In this document: positions 7,956 through 16,397 of the stretch, piece by piece
Layout: each line of letters begins with the position of its first letter
Numbering within the stretch: position 1 is the stretch's first letter
Assembly (NCBI GenBank): GCA_964012875.1
Contig: CAXGUU010000013.1
Span: 1-23,226, forward strand
Direction of reading: 5' to 3'
Origin: CAXGUU01 sp964012875
GTDB taxonomy: Bacteria > Pseudomonadota > Gammaproteobacteria > Ga0077536
DNA length: 23,226 nt
Notes under the pieces: generated by a model
Told to the model about the DNA's origin: nothing
The model's input: the letters and a program-made list of their open reading frames with translations, nothing else
The model's database searches: none
Translations under genes and position numbers: made by a program

Positions 7956-9017
7956 TCAGGCGGAAAGGTTACCGTCGAGATATTCGTCGCGAACATGTCG
8001 AAGCACGACGACGATTGCCGCTGCGACCGGCAATGCCACCAGGATGCCAAAAAAACCGAACAGCTGGCCCCCGGCCATAATCGCAAACAGGACAGCTACC
8101 GGGTGCAGGCCGATTCGATCACCAACTAGCAGGGGCGATAAAACCATCGCCTCCAGTAGCTGGCCAAATCCGAAGACGGCCAACACTCCGAGCAAATGAC
8201 CAACATCGCCAAACTGTACGAAGGCCGCGAACCCGGCGACTGCGATCCCGACGATCACCCCTAGATAAGGCACGAAACTGACAACGCCGGCCAGCAGCCC
8301 AATCACAATTGCGAGTTCCAATCCCACCAGCCATAAGCCGGCCGCGTAAAGCAATGCCAGCACAAACATGACACTCAACTGTCCGCGTAGAAATTCAGCC
8401 AGAACGGCGTCTATCTCGCGCGCGAGCTTTGCCACAGTTGGCTGTAAGTACTTCGGGATCAGCCCGTCGATAGACGCCACCATACGATCCCAGTCACGCA
8501 GCAGATAGAAGGTCACCACCGGGATCAGGACCAGGTAACTGATCCAGCCGATCACAACCTGTCCTGAACGCCCGAGATGGGCGACGAAGTTACCCGCGAA
8601 CGAGCCTACCGAACGCCAGTGCTCGGTCAGGGCCCGACGCACGGCCTCGATATCAAAGGTCATCACCTCCAGGCCAAACGCCGACTCGAACTGGGGTACG
8701 AGCCGCAACTGCAACCATTCCAGTAGCTGAGGTAAATCGGAAATGAGGGAAATCAGTTGTCGCTGCAGCAACGGCAACAGGACGAACAGCGCAATGACCG
8801 CACCCATGAGCATGAGCGCGAATACCAACACAACGCTGCCGCTACGGCCCAGCCCCAACCGTTGCAGCCAATCGACAACCGGGTCGCCAAGATAAGCAAG
8901 CAGTGCGCTCAGCAAAAACGGTGTAAGTACCGGCGCAAGGGCGTACAACAAGGCTAGGGCCAGTGCGGCGGTGGCAAGCACCAGCCATTTTTGTGAATCT
9001 GTCAGGGGTACGCCCAC
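7956..9017 (-). CDS. perM: AI-2E/PerM-family transporter
   Basis: Inner-membrane protein of the AI-2E transporter (PerM/TqsA/YhhT) family; the substrate cannot be told from sequence. I count about seven to eight hydrophobic segments. One pair lies near the N-terminus (about 10-50), with LTPFLLSALLAYLGDPVVDW typical of the family. After a long amphipathic loop come the central and C-terminal segments, with GVVSFVPYLGVIVG and LSPLLVGDRIGLHPV, both characteristic. The start is uncertain. Homology suggests one just before LTDSQKW, so I took GTG at 9015-9017 (353 residues, with a close AAGGA upstream). ATG at 9053 or GTG at 9068 would add 12 or 17 basic residues. It sits between the DUF2066 gene and hda, the usual gammaproteobacterial arrangement. 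Confidence 0.92.
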   Translation of the reverse strand: MGVPLTDSQKWLVLATAALALALLYALAPVLTPFLLSALLAYLGDPVVDWLQRLGLGRSGSVVLVFALMLMGAVIALFVLLPLLQRQLISLISDLPQLLEWLQLRLVPQFESAFGLEVMTFDIEAVRRALTEHWRSVGSFAGNFVAHLGRSGQVVIGWISYLVLIPVVTFYLLRDWDRMVASIDGLIPKYLQPTVAKLAREIDAVLAEFLRGQLSVMFVLALLYAAGLWLVGLELAIVIGLLAGVVSFVPYLGVIVGIAVAGFAAFVQFGDVGHLLGVLAVFGFGQLLEAMVLSPLLVGDRIGLHPVAVLFAIMAGGQLFGFFGILVALPVAAAIVVVLRHVRDEYLDGNLSA

Positions 9018-9078
9018 TATCCTTCGAGACGGACAGTTGCGCCACCGCGACATTCGTCGCCGGCGCACAGGTCCGCAT

Positions 9079-10104
9079 TCACTGCGACACCTCGAAGGCG
9101 CCTAACTGGCCCGTGACTGGAGTCAGTACGCCACCAAAACTGACACTCTCCGCAAACCCGGCCGGACCACCCTGCGCGACCACTTCGATCTCGAGCACGC
9201 GATCGTCGACGCGTTCTACAAACACCTCGCGAACAACATCGAGCTCATTCAGGTAGCGCGTCACCCGGGCATACCGCTCAACCGAGTTCGCGCCGTAGAT
9301 GGTCAGGATCATGCGCTCGGCCCGACCCAGCTGGCTGGGATCGGCAAAGCGCCGGGCCAGTCCATCGGCCAACGTATCAGCCCCGTCTTCGAGCAAGAAT
9401 TCGACCATATCGCCTGCCTGCTGCCACTCGAATCGCTCCTGATCGACCAGCAGCGACCAGCGTGCCTCCCAGATTCCCAGCGGAGCCTGACGCAGATGAC
9501 CGATGAGGACCGCCGGCGCCCCGTACGGCGCCGCCAGTCGCTCGGCGGAAGCGACGATGTCATCCCACGTGCCGACGGTCGACAACTCGCTGGTCGCCTG
9601 AATATCCACCAATGGAAACAGCAATGGTACGCCACGGCGTCGGGCGCGCCGGGCGAGGGTATCGCCGAGGAGCGTCTGGTCCTCCCCGCCGACGATTTTG
9701 CGGCCGCCGATCGCATCAACAACCAACCACACGAGCGTATCGGGTCGCTCCTTTCCCCAAACTGGAACACCCAAGCCCTCCAGTTCTGGCGCTAACGCGT
9801 TTGCATCAAACTCGACATTCAACATCAATGCGTTCGATTCGGCATCCTCAGCATAGGTATATAGCTGAAGGAATTCGGCGGCGCGCGGCGTCAGCTGCTT
9901 CGTTCTTTCGGGTACCCGAAGGCCAATCAGCTTCACCATCACTTCATCTAAAGCGACCTGCGCACCTCGCCTCAACTCAGCCGCACTGCGATCGGCAACT
10001 TCCACCCGCGCACTGTATAGCCCGGCGACATCGCGCGCTCCCGCATCTGCCGCGAAAACGAACAACATAATCAGGCTCACGGATAGCTGTAGTGAATGAC
10101 GCAT
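9079..10104 (-). CDS. DUF2066 domain-containing exported protein
   Basis: Conserved protein of 341 residues with a likely Sec signal peptide: basic start MRHSLQLS, hydrophobic stretch to about residue 20, then AGARD with probable cleavage near residue 23. It should act in the periplasm. The mature region shows features I associate with DUF2066: an early RAAELRRGAQVALDEV-like helix, VWGKERPDTLVWLVVD in the middle and a C-terminal RVTRYLNELDVV segment. Function is unknown. It lies upstream of perM and hda on the same strand and diverges from purM, a neighbourhood conserved in gammaproteobacteria, which strengthens the family call. About 10 bases separate it from the longest perM frame. Confidence 0.88.
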   Translation of the reverse strand: MRHSLQLSVSLIMLFVFAADAGARDVAGLYSARVEVADRSAAELRRGAQVALDEVMVKLIGLRVPERTKQLTPRAAEFLQLYTYAEDAESNALMLNVEFDANALAPELEGLGVPVWGKERPDTLVWLVVDAIGGRKIVGGEDQTLLGDTLARRARRRGVPLLFPLVDIQATSELSTVGTWDDIVASAERLAAPYGAPAVLIGHLRQAPLGIWEARWSLLVDQERFEWQQAGDMVEFLLEDGADTLADGLARRFADPSQLGRAERMILTIYGANSVERYARVTRYLNELDVVREVFVERVDDRVLEIEVVAQGGPAGFAESVSFGGVLTPVTGQLGAFEVSQ

Positions 10105-10162
10105 TAAGACGAGGTGTAGTTGCAGGCTTACTTATGGGGAACATTGTAGATAGTATTCGCGC

Positions 10163-11212
10163 ATGCCGAGTTCCCACAAATCGCGTTTGTCCTATGCCGA
10201 GGCCGGCGTCGACATCGAAGCAGGGAATGCGTTCGTTGAACGCATCAAACCAGCAGCGAATGCGACCCGGCGCAACGGCGTAATGGGCGGTCTGGGCGGG
10301 TTCGGTGGCCTCTTTGATCTTGCCGCCACGGGTTATCGCGATCCCATCCTGGTCGCCGCAACCGACGGTGTGGGTACCAAACTCATGCTTGCCATCGAAC
10401 GTAACGACCATCGCACGATTGGCATTGACCTAGTCGCGATGTGCGTCAACGACATCGTCGTGCAGGGTGCCGACCCACTTTTCTTCCTCGACTACTACGC
10501 TACGGGCAAACTGGATGCGAATGCGGCGGGGGAAGTGATTGAGGGCGTTGCCCAGGGCTGTACGCTTGCCGGCGCGGCGTTGCTCGGTGGCGAGACGGCT
10601 GAGATGCCCGGAATGTATCCGTCCGGACATTACGACCTTGCGGGGTTCTGCGTTGGTGTCGCCGAACGCGGCAAGCTGATTACGGGTGACACGGTCTGCG
10701 CTGGCGACATACTGCTGGGGCTCAAGTCTAACGGCTTTCATTCGAATGGCTATTCCCTGGTCCGCAAAGTGCTTGAGCGGACCGGGACCGCTCTCGATGA
10801 CAACTTTGGCGAAATGGATTTTGGCACCGCACTGCTCAAGCCGACACGCATCTACGTGAGGCCTCTGCTCGAAGTGCAACAGCAGCACAGACTGGCCGCA
10901 CTCGCCCACATCACTGGCGGCGGTTTGACGGAAAACATCCCGCGAGTCATACCGAACGACTGCCACGCAGAAATCGACTTGAACACCTGGGCCTTACCCG
11001 AAATATTTGAATGGCTGGCATCAAGCGGAGACATCGCTGAAGACGAGATGCTGCGTACCTTTAACTGCGGTATCGGCATGGTGGTCGTAGCTAAACCGGA
11101 ATCTGCCGCGAAGGTCGCTCAACAGCTCACCACACTGGGTGAAACGGTGACAGCCATAGGAGAAATCGCAGCAGGCGCAGGACCGGTCCGCTTTAGCGGC
11201 AGACTTGCCTAG
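10163..11212 (+). CDS. purM: Phosphoribosylformylglycinamidine cyclo-ligase (AIR synthetase)
   Basis: Catalyses ATP-dependent ring closure of FGAM to aminoimidazole ribonucleotide in purine synthesis; cytosolic homodimer. It has 349 residues, against 345 in E. coli. Signature blocks are intact: SYAEAGVDIEAGNAFV, MGGLGGFGGLF, TDGVGTKL, DLVAMCVNDIVVQGADPLFF, GGETAEMPGMY, HSNGYSLVRK and RTFNCGIGMVVV. No convincing Shine-Dalgarno sequence precedes the ATG at 10163. The usual partner purN does not follow; the next gene, trmJ, is on the opposite strand 8 bases beyond the stop. GAR transformylation must therefore be encoded elsewhere. Confidence 0.97.
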   Translation: MPSSHKSRLSYAEAGVDIEAGNAFVERIKPAANATRRNGVMGGLGGFGGLFDLAATGYRDPILVAATDGVGTKLMLAIERNDHRTIGIDLVAMCVNDIVVQGADPLFFLDYYATGKLDANAAGEVIEGVAQGCTLAGAALLGGETAEMPGMYPSGHYDLAGFCVGVAERGKLITGDTVCAGDILLGLKSNGFHSNGYSLVRKVLERTGTALDDNFGEMDFGTALLKPTRIYVRPLLEVQQQHRLAALAHITGGGLTENIPRVIPNDCHAEIDLNTWALPEIFEWLASSGDIAEDEMLRTFNCGIGMVVVAKPESAAKVAQQLTTLGETVTAIGEIAAGAGPVRFSGRLA

Positions 11213-11220
11213 AGTCGACC

Positions 11221-11982
11221 TTAGTCGTCTCCCTCACGCAGCGAAAGCCGGGACTCGATAGCGGTAAGAAATCCGCGCAGTATTTGCACTTCGCTGTGGC
11301 GCAGACCGGACTGGTTCGCCAACCGCCGCAGCCGGCGTTCGATGAGCTTGGGCCGGGCTGGCTTGACGTAGCCGACATCACCCATAACTTTCAGACAGTG
11401 CGCCTGCAGGTGCTCGATTTCTTCTGCAGTCGCCATTTCGTCGGCCGCCGACTTGGTGCTTTGCGTTCGGATCTCAAGGTCACCCTCAAGCGCCGCCAGG
11501 CGCAGCTCATAGGCGCAAATCTGCACCGCCTGGGCGAGGTTCAACGAGCGGTAGGAAACCGTCGTCGCAATCTGTATGGCGCTCTGACACAAATCAAGTT
11601 CGTCATTGGTCAGACCGGTTTTTTCGCGGCCAAATACCAGTGCCGTCGGTGCGCCGGCGGTCGCAATTGCGCTTGCCGCGGCGCGAGGAGACATTGTTGG
11701 CCAATCAATGCGGCGCTCTCGCGCCGTCGTGCCATAGATCACGGCGACACCGCGGAGGGCAGATTTGAGATCCTCGAAAACACCGGCGGCGGCGAGAATA
11801 TCGTCGGCTCCTGCGGCGCGCGCCGTTGCTTCGGCAGCAGGAAACAGCTTAGGGCTAACCAGCCGCAGATCCGACAGGCCCATGACTTTCATCGCTCGCG
11901 CAGTGGCCCCGATATTGCCGGGATGGGTCGTCCCTACCAGCACTACTGCGATATTCGTTAGCATGTCCTTGGCTGAATCCAT
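11221..11982 (-). CDS. trmJ: tRNA (cytidine/uridine-32-2'-O-)-methyltransferase
   Basis: SPOUT-superfamily enzyme transferring a methyl group from S-adenosylmethionine to the ribose of nucleotide 32 in tRNA anticodon loops. The knotted-fold motifs are clear: VVLVGTTHPGNIGATARAMK at the N-terminus, LVFGREKTGLTNDEL in the middle and SLNLAQAVQI near the cofactor site, followed by a C-terminal helical extension. Start choice is not firm. ATG at 11980-11982 (253 residues, MDSAKDMLTNIAVV) is given, ATG at 11964 matches E. coli TrmJ (MLQNI...) more closely, and a start at 12015 is least likely. It diverges from suhB, the common gammaproteobacterial arrangement. Confidence 0.94.
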   Translation of the reverse strand: MDSAKDMLTNIAVVLVGTTHPGNIGATARAMKVMGLSDLRLVSPKLFPAAEATARAAGADDILAAAGVFEDLKSALRGVAVIYGTTARERRIDWPTMSPRAAASAIATAGAPTALVFGREKTGLTNDELDLCQSAIQIATTVSYRSLNLAQAVQICAYELRLAALEGDLEIRTQSTKSAADEMATAEEIEHLQAHCLKVMGDVGYVKPARPKLIERRLRRLANQSGLRHSEVQILRGFLTAIESRLSLREGDD

Positions 11983-12235
11983 CGGTTGCCCACTCGATTT
12001 AAACGATCGCTGCAAAAGTCGCGAAACAAAAAAGAATTTGTGAACTGCACGGACCCGGGGTTGTCATTATTCGAATTAGTCTCCCGCCACGCGCAATACA
12101 CGCTTTCTTTCTACACATTTAAAATTTCTTATCGGGGGCAAGCCACCCGACCCGGACTTGTTGAGAAGCGTCTTCAGCGTCGTCGCGACACGTTTCGGTT
12201 ACACTTGAAAGCTATTCTAATCGGTGCTGGCAGCC

Positions 12236-13045
12236 ATGCATCCAATGCTCAACATTGCCGTTCGCGCGGCTCGCCGCGCAGGCAACATCATTGCTCGCGC
12301 CAGCCAGCGGTTGCATGAGCTCACAATCGACCGTAAAGGTCGTCATGATTACGTCTCGGAAGTAGACCGCGAGGCGGAACGAGCTATTATCGAGACCCTC
12401 CGCGACGCTTACCCCGGGCACGCTATCCGGGCCGAAGAATCCGGCGATGACGGCAACGATGACTATGTCTGGGTGATTGATCCGCTCGACGGAACGCTCA
12501 ATTTTCTGCACGGCTATCCGCAATATGCCGTGTCGATCGCGCTGAGAGTCAAAGGCCGCCTGGAGCAAGGTGTCGTTTACGATCCGGTTCACGATGAAAT
12601 GTTCACCGCCACCCGCGGCGTGGGCGCGCAGCTGAACGGTCATCGTATTCGCGTCAACCGCTGCCAGCACCTTGAAAACGCGTTGCTGGCCACCGGTTTT
12701 CCGGTGCGCAACGAAACGCTCCTCCCGCGGTACCTGGAATCCTTCGGTGCATTGTTGCGCCAGTGCGCAGATATTCGACGGGCTGGTGCCGCAGCGCTCG
12801 ACCTTGCCCATGTTGCGAGCGGACGGCTCGACGGGTTCTGGGAATTCAACCTGCAGGAATGGGATGTTGCTGCCGGCGCGCTGCTGGTGCAGGAATCAGG
12901 CGGACTCGTGGGTGACCCCGATGGTGGCGGCAGCCACCTTGAAAGCGGCAACATCATTGCCGGCAATCCCAAGATTTTTCGGTATGTCCTGACGGAACTT
13001 TCGAAACACCATAACAAGAAGCCGGCCGCGGCGGTGCGCGTCTGA
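12236..13045 (+). CDS. suhB: Inositol-1-monophosphatase family protein SuhB
   Basis: Mg2+-dependent phosphatase of the inositol monophosphatase family; in E. coli SuhB also joins ribosomal RNA antitermination complexes. I chose ATG at 12236, giving MHPMLNIAVRAARRAG, almost identical to E. coli SuhB, and 269 residues (E. coli 267). A GTG at 12224 would add four residues. Metal-binding motifs are intact: EE at 67-68 in RAEESGD, DPLDGT at 82-87, and WDVAAGALLVQESGG in the C-terminal part. It diverges from trmJ and is followed after 5 bases by a glycosyltransferase on the same strand, so the two are likely co-transcribed. Confidence 0.96.
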   Translation: MHPMLNIAVRAARRAGNIIARASQRLHELTIDRKGRHDYVSEVDREAERAIIETLRDAYPGHAIRAEESGDDGNDDYVWVIDPLDGTLNFLHGYPQYAVSIALRVKGRLEQGVVYDPVHDEMFTATRGVGAQLNGHRIRVNRCQHLENALLATGFPVRNETLLPRYLESFGALLRQCADIRRAGAAALDLAHVASGRLDGFWEFNLQEWDVAAGALLVQESGGLVGDPDGGGSHLESGNIIAGNPKIFRYVLTELSKHHNKKPAAAVRV

Positions 13046-13050
13046 CCGTC

Positions 13051-13938
13051 ATGGCATTCAAACCATTCACCATCGTTTTACCCGCAAAAAACGAAGCAGA
13101 GAACCTGAAAGCGCTGCTGCCCGACATTCAGGGCCAGTATCCGCAGGCAGAGATCATCGTTGTCGACGACGGCAGCGATGATGGCACCCCGGAATTGTGC
13201 AGGTCACTGGACGTCCGTTGTACGCAACACCCCTACTCAATGGGCAACGGCGCTGCAGTCAAAACCGGTGCTCGCAACGCGCGCTTCGACGAAGTGATTT
13301 TCATGGATGCCGATGGCCAGCATGACCCCGCGGATATCGGCGCATTGATTGACAAACTCGACGAAGGGTTTGATATGGCGGTCGGCGCCCGTTCAGACGA
13401 TTCCCACGCTTCACTGGGGCGACGCGTTGCAAATGCAATCTACAACAAGATGGCAAGCGCGATGACGGGACACAACATCGAAGATCTCACGTCCGGGTTT
13501 CGCGCGGTAAGAACACGTCATTTTTTGCGTTTTCTTTATCTCCTCCCCAATGGTTTTTCTTACCCGACAACCTGCACCATGGCGTTTTTCAGATCGGGCT
13601 TGCCAGTGTGCTATGTCCCCGTCAAGGCGCGGGCACGTGGCGGCAAAAGTCACATCCGACTGTTCGAGGACGGTGTGCGCTTCCTGATGATAATCTTGAA
13701 GGTCGGCGCGCTGTTTTCTCCGATGCGCCTGTTCTTACCGGTAAGCGGCCTGCTGTTTCTAACTGGCTTGTCCTACTACGGCTACACGTATTTCAGTTAT
13801 CACCGCTTCACCAATATGTCGATGTTGCTGTTTACAACGTCAATACTGACCTTCCTCATCGGTATCATCGCCGAACTCGTCTCCGCGCTGCATTACAAGG
13901 AAGCCGGCACAGAACGCCGCCAGGTCGAGCGCGATTGA
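13051..13938 (+). CDS. Membrane GT2 glycosyltransferase, polyprenyl-phosphate sugar synthase type
   Basis: Family 2 glycosyltransferase of 295 residues. The catalytic domain begins FTIVLPAKNEAENL and has the nucleotide-binding VVDDGSDDGT (37-46) and the metal-binding DAD at 86-88 within MDADGQHD. A later block, DLTSGFRAVR, is typical of dolichol/undecaprenyl-phosphate mannosyl- or glucosyltransferases. Two hydrophobic segments follow (about 228-252 and 260-283), which would anchor it in the inner membrane. Known relatives move a sugar from a nucleotide carrier to a lipid phosphate, making the donor for a GT-C enzyme. The start lies 5 bases after suhB. The gene converges on a GT-C-like gene downstream of pilA, so donor supply for that protein is plausible but inferred. 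The sugar is unknown. Confidence 0.85.
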   Translation: MAFKPFTIVLPAKNEAENLKALLPDIQGQYPQAEIIVVDDGSDDGTPELCRSLDVRCTQHPYSMGNGAAVKTGARNARFDEVIFMDADGQHDPADIGALIDKLDEGFDMAVGARSDDSHASLGRRVANAIYNKMASAMTGHNIEDLTSGFRAVRTRHFLRFLYLLPNGFSYPTTCTMAFFRSGLPVCYVPVKARARGGKSHIRLFEDGVRFLMIILKVGALFSPMRLFLPVSGLLFLTGLSYYGYTYFSYHRFTNMSMLLFTTSILTFLIGIIAELVSALHYKEAGTERRQVERD

Positions 13939-13968
13939 GTCCGCGCGGGCGAATGCCCAAACGCACTA

Positions 13969-15825
13969 TTAGTTTTGTTCAAGCGCTTGGGCGAGGCTTC
14001 GGTCAACGGCCGGATACGCATCTTCACCGCCGCGGGTACGGGCGTCATTCTGAGCCTGCCGAGCGCGTTCAAAAGCGCCTTCATCGAGGGCGAATTCCGC
14101 AATCAAGTAATGCACAAACGGATCGGCGGGGAGAAAATCTGCCGCCTTTTCGATCCGTTTCATGGCGCGAAACGCATCGCCCTGGTGGCGGTGCAATCGC
14201 GCAAGGTCGATGAAAAGGCGATAACGCTTCGCGCGGCCCATCGGCGTGTACTTGAGAGCCTCAAGGGAGACGGTTAGCGGTCGCATAATCTCGGAACAAC
14301 GTTTGCCCAAACTCTGCTCTGTCAGCGCCGAAAGGCTATCAAGCTGGTAGTAACTGAGCCGCCTGGCCGACTCAAGTCCCGCGAGCTGACTCAAATCCTT
14401 CGGTTTGATTGGTCTACCCTCAAGGCAGGCGATGCGCATTCGGGCGAGCGCATGATCAGGTCGGTCATTCGAGCCAAGTAGCTCCAGAGCCTGGGCGTAG
14501 GCGCCCTTGCCGACATACCATTCAACCAGGCTGACGCTGGCGCGAACCGAATCCGGGTGCAGCCGCAAAAAATGTTTGTGCAGGCTCTCCGCGTCGCCCC
14601 ACAGCCGCGCGCGCTCGACACTAAGCAGCGCCAACATCAGCGTCAGGGCTACAACTGCAGCCTGCACCAGCCGGCTGCCCAGGTGCGGTGCGATACCGGC
14701 TGACAGCGCCAGAATGATACCTATCGATGGCAGGTAGTTGCGGTGCTCGAAAACGAGTTCTAATCCAAAGATGGTCGACTCAAGTGCGTGCCCAATGAAA
14801 AACCACGCAAGACCAAAAGCGACCAGCGGCTGCCGACAGCGGAGTAGCACCGAAAGGCTCATGAGTCCGGCCAGAACAAGGACCCGCCCCACGAAGGCAC
14901 CGCCACTGGCGTGGCGCACGATCCCGACATCGTCATGGAAAAAGCCGTAATCCGAAATGCGCGGCAACACTATCCACCGCAGGTAGTCCACCACGACATT
15001 GACCTGGGTCAGCAATCGCTCCAACGGCGAAAAATCACGTATGGAGTAGGCATTCAGGAAGTGTTTTTGAAAATCCATGCCAAGGTAAATCGACAGTGCA
15101 ATCACGGGCGCCAACGCCAACGCTGCGAGAAATTTTTCGAGCCACGCAGGGTCCGGGGCGCGGCGCGCGACGGTCAATTCCATCGCAACGACTAGGTAGG
15201 GCAGCAATAACCCCGTTTCCTTGGCGGCAGTAGCGAGGCTGGTACCACCGACGACGCCCAGGGCCATCAGCGCCAGGCCTAGCCGCCGCTGAAGTGGGTA
15301 GACCAGGCGCCCCCAACACCACGCACCGGCCCCAAGAAAAACGAATAAGGACGACAAGACTGCCATACGTTGCACGGTGTAGAGCACCGTACTGACCTGC
15401 AAAGGGTGCAGCAGCCAAATCGCGGTTACCGCGATGCTCAGACCAACCGTGCGGTCCCGCGGCATACCCCCGAGTTTGAGCAAGGCGCGCAAAAACAAGA
15501 AAAGCGAAATACCGCAGGCGAGGTGCAGGCCGAGGTTAAAAAGCTTCCAGGCCCCGAAGTCGTCGCCAACAAACTGAACGTTGAGTGCAAACGTTGCCAT
15601 GGACAGCGGCCGCCCCAGCGGCCCCGTGCTGCTAACCAGGGTCGAGCGGCTGAACAGTTGCGCCGGCGATGCATTCAGCAGCGGCATAAACGTGCCTCGA
15701 TCATCGAGCAGCAGTGGCCCAGACAGACCAGGCCAGTAAACCAAGACTGTGAGCGCGAGCACCACACCGAGCGCTACCAGGGCTCGACACGGAGGAAGTG
15801 ACTGGCGGTTATGAGACGAACGCAT
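13969..15825 (-). CDS. Multi-pass GT-C-like membrane protein with C-terminal TPR-like tail
   Basis: Large protein of 618 residues. The first transmembrane segment (about 13-33) is followed by a periplasmic LLLDDRGTF, with an acidic pair D41-D42 placed as in GT-C lipid-linked-sugar transferases. About ten more hydrophobic segments run to residue 405. FEHRNYLPS at about 359-367 resembles a motif I recall from TPR-bearing TMTC/O-mannosyltransferase-like proteins. The remaining 200 residues are soluble, helical and TPR-like (for example GDAFRAMKRIEKAADFLPADP). It probably transfers a sugar from a polyprenyl carrier to a protein or glycan. Its position just downstream of pilA suggests pilin as substrate, as with pilin-linked glycosyltransferases elsewhere; this is inference. 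The pilA terminator lies between, so expression may depend on read-through or an unseen promoter. An oligosaccharide ligase is an alternative. Confidence 0.7.
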   Translation of the reverse strand: MRSSHNRQSLPPCRALVALGVVLALTVLVYWPGLSGPLLLDDRGTFMPLLNASPAQLFSRSTLVSSTGPLGRPLSMATFALNVQFVGDDFGAWKLFNLGLHLACGISLFLFLRALLKLGGMPRDRTVGLSIAVTAIWLLHPLQVSTVLYTVQRMAVLSSLFVFLGAGAWCWGRLVYPLQRRLGLALMALGVVGGTSLATAAKETGLLLPYLVVAMELTVARRAPDPAWLEKFLAALALAPVIALSIYLGMDFQKHFLNAYSIRDFSPLERLLTQVNVVVDYLRWIVLPRISDYGFFHDDVGIVRHASGGAFVGRVLVLAGLMSLSVLLRCRQPLVAFGLAWFFIGHALESTIFGLELVFEHRNYLPSIGIILALSAGIAPHLGSRLVQAAVVALTLMLALLSVERARLWGDAESLHKHFLRLHPDSVRASVSLVEWYVGKGAYAQALELLGSNDRPDHALARMRIACLEGRPIKPKDLSQLAGLESARRLSYYQLDSLSALTEQSLGKRCSEIMRPLTVSLEALKYTPMGRAKRYRLFIDLARLHRHQGDAFRAMKRIEKAADFLPADPFVHYLIAEFALDEGAFERARQAQNDARTRGGEDAYPAVDRSLAQALEQN

Positions 15826-15873
15826 TGTTGCACCGGGTCGTCAGCTGGCTCGTTCGACAAAATGTTCGGGCAT

Positions 15874-15906
15874 AAAAAAAGCGTGCTGCGTTTCCGCAGC
15901 ACGCTT
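15874..15906 (-). terminator. Rho-independent terminator of pilA
   Basis: A perfect 10-base stem, GCGTGCTGCG (15881-15890) and CGCAGCACGC (15895-15904), encloses a 4-base loop. On the minus strand it is followed by seven T residues (15880-15874). It lies about 30 bases after the pilA stop codon. On the plus strand the A-run precedes the hairpin, so it acts leftward only. Confidence 0.93.
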
Positions 15907-15935
15907 CGTCGATAGTCTTAGAGGCTGTTTGACTA

Positions 15936-16358
15936 CTAACCGCGGCAGGATGACGGACGGTACTTGTTCTCTAAGTCTCCCCCCGTGCATGTCCAAATAA
16001 CCGAACCGCCATCCGTCGAGGGTGACATTCCGATGGTTGCACCGTTAAGTGCCGGGGTGGCGGAACTGAACGTTATGGTGATAACGCCGCTAGCGACTGC
16101 CACGCTTTGAACCGAGTTGCCCGAAATATCGTCAGAAGCGGAAATACCTGCTTGGTCGTTGTTGGACGGCATGGAACCTTGGCTCGACCAATATTCTGAG
16201 ACAGCCGTCTTAGCACCGGCCGCCAGACTCAGACCTTCCGTTACTCTCGCACGGACGGTGTAATCCTGGTACGCAGGAACGGCGACTGCGGCGAGAATAC
16301 CGATGATCGCGACAACTATCATAAGTTCGATGAGTGTAAAACCATGTTGTTTACGCAT
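15936..16358 (-). CDS. pilA: Type IV major pilin (PilA)
   Basis: Structural subunit of type IVa pili. It has 140 residues with the short leader MRKQHG, cleaved by prepilin peptidase before FTLIELMIVVAIIGILAAVA; the mature protein keeps the conserved Glu5. The globular domain ends with two cysteines (C124 and C138 of the precursor) in WTCTGG...PSSCRG, forming the usual C-terminal disulfide loop. The ATG is preceded by AGGAG with a 10-base spacer. A strong terminator follows. Upstream lie remnants of the pilSR regulators, downstream a GT-C-like gene. Ser/Thr residues near the C-terminus (SSCRG) could be modified, but no site is proven. No pilB, pilC or pilD is in the window. Confidence 0.96.
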   Translation of the reverse strand: MRKQHGFTLIELMIVVAIIGILAAVAVPAYQDYTVRARVTEGLSLAAGAKTAVSEYWSSQGSMPSNNDQAGISASDDISGNSVQSVAVASGVITITFSSATPALNGATIGMSPSTDGGSVIWTCTGGDLENKYRPSSCRG

Positions 16359-16397
16359 TTGATGAATTCTCCTGATGGCTCCTAAGGTTGCCGACGC

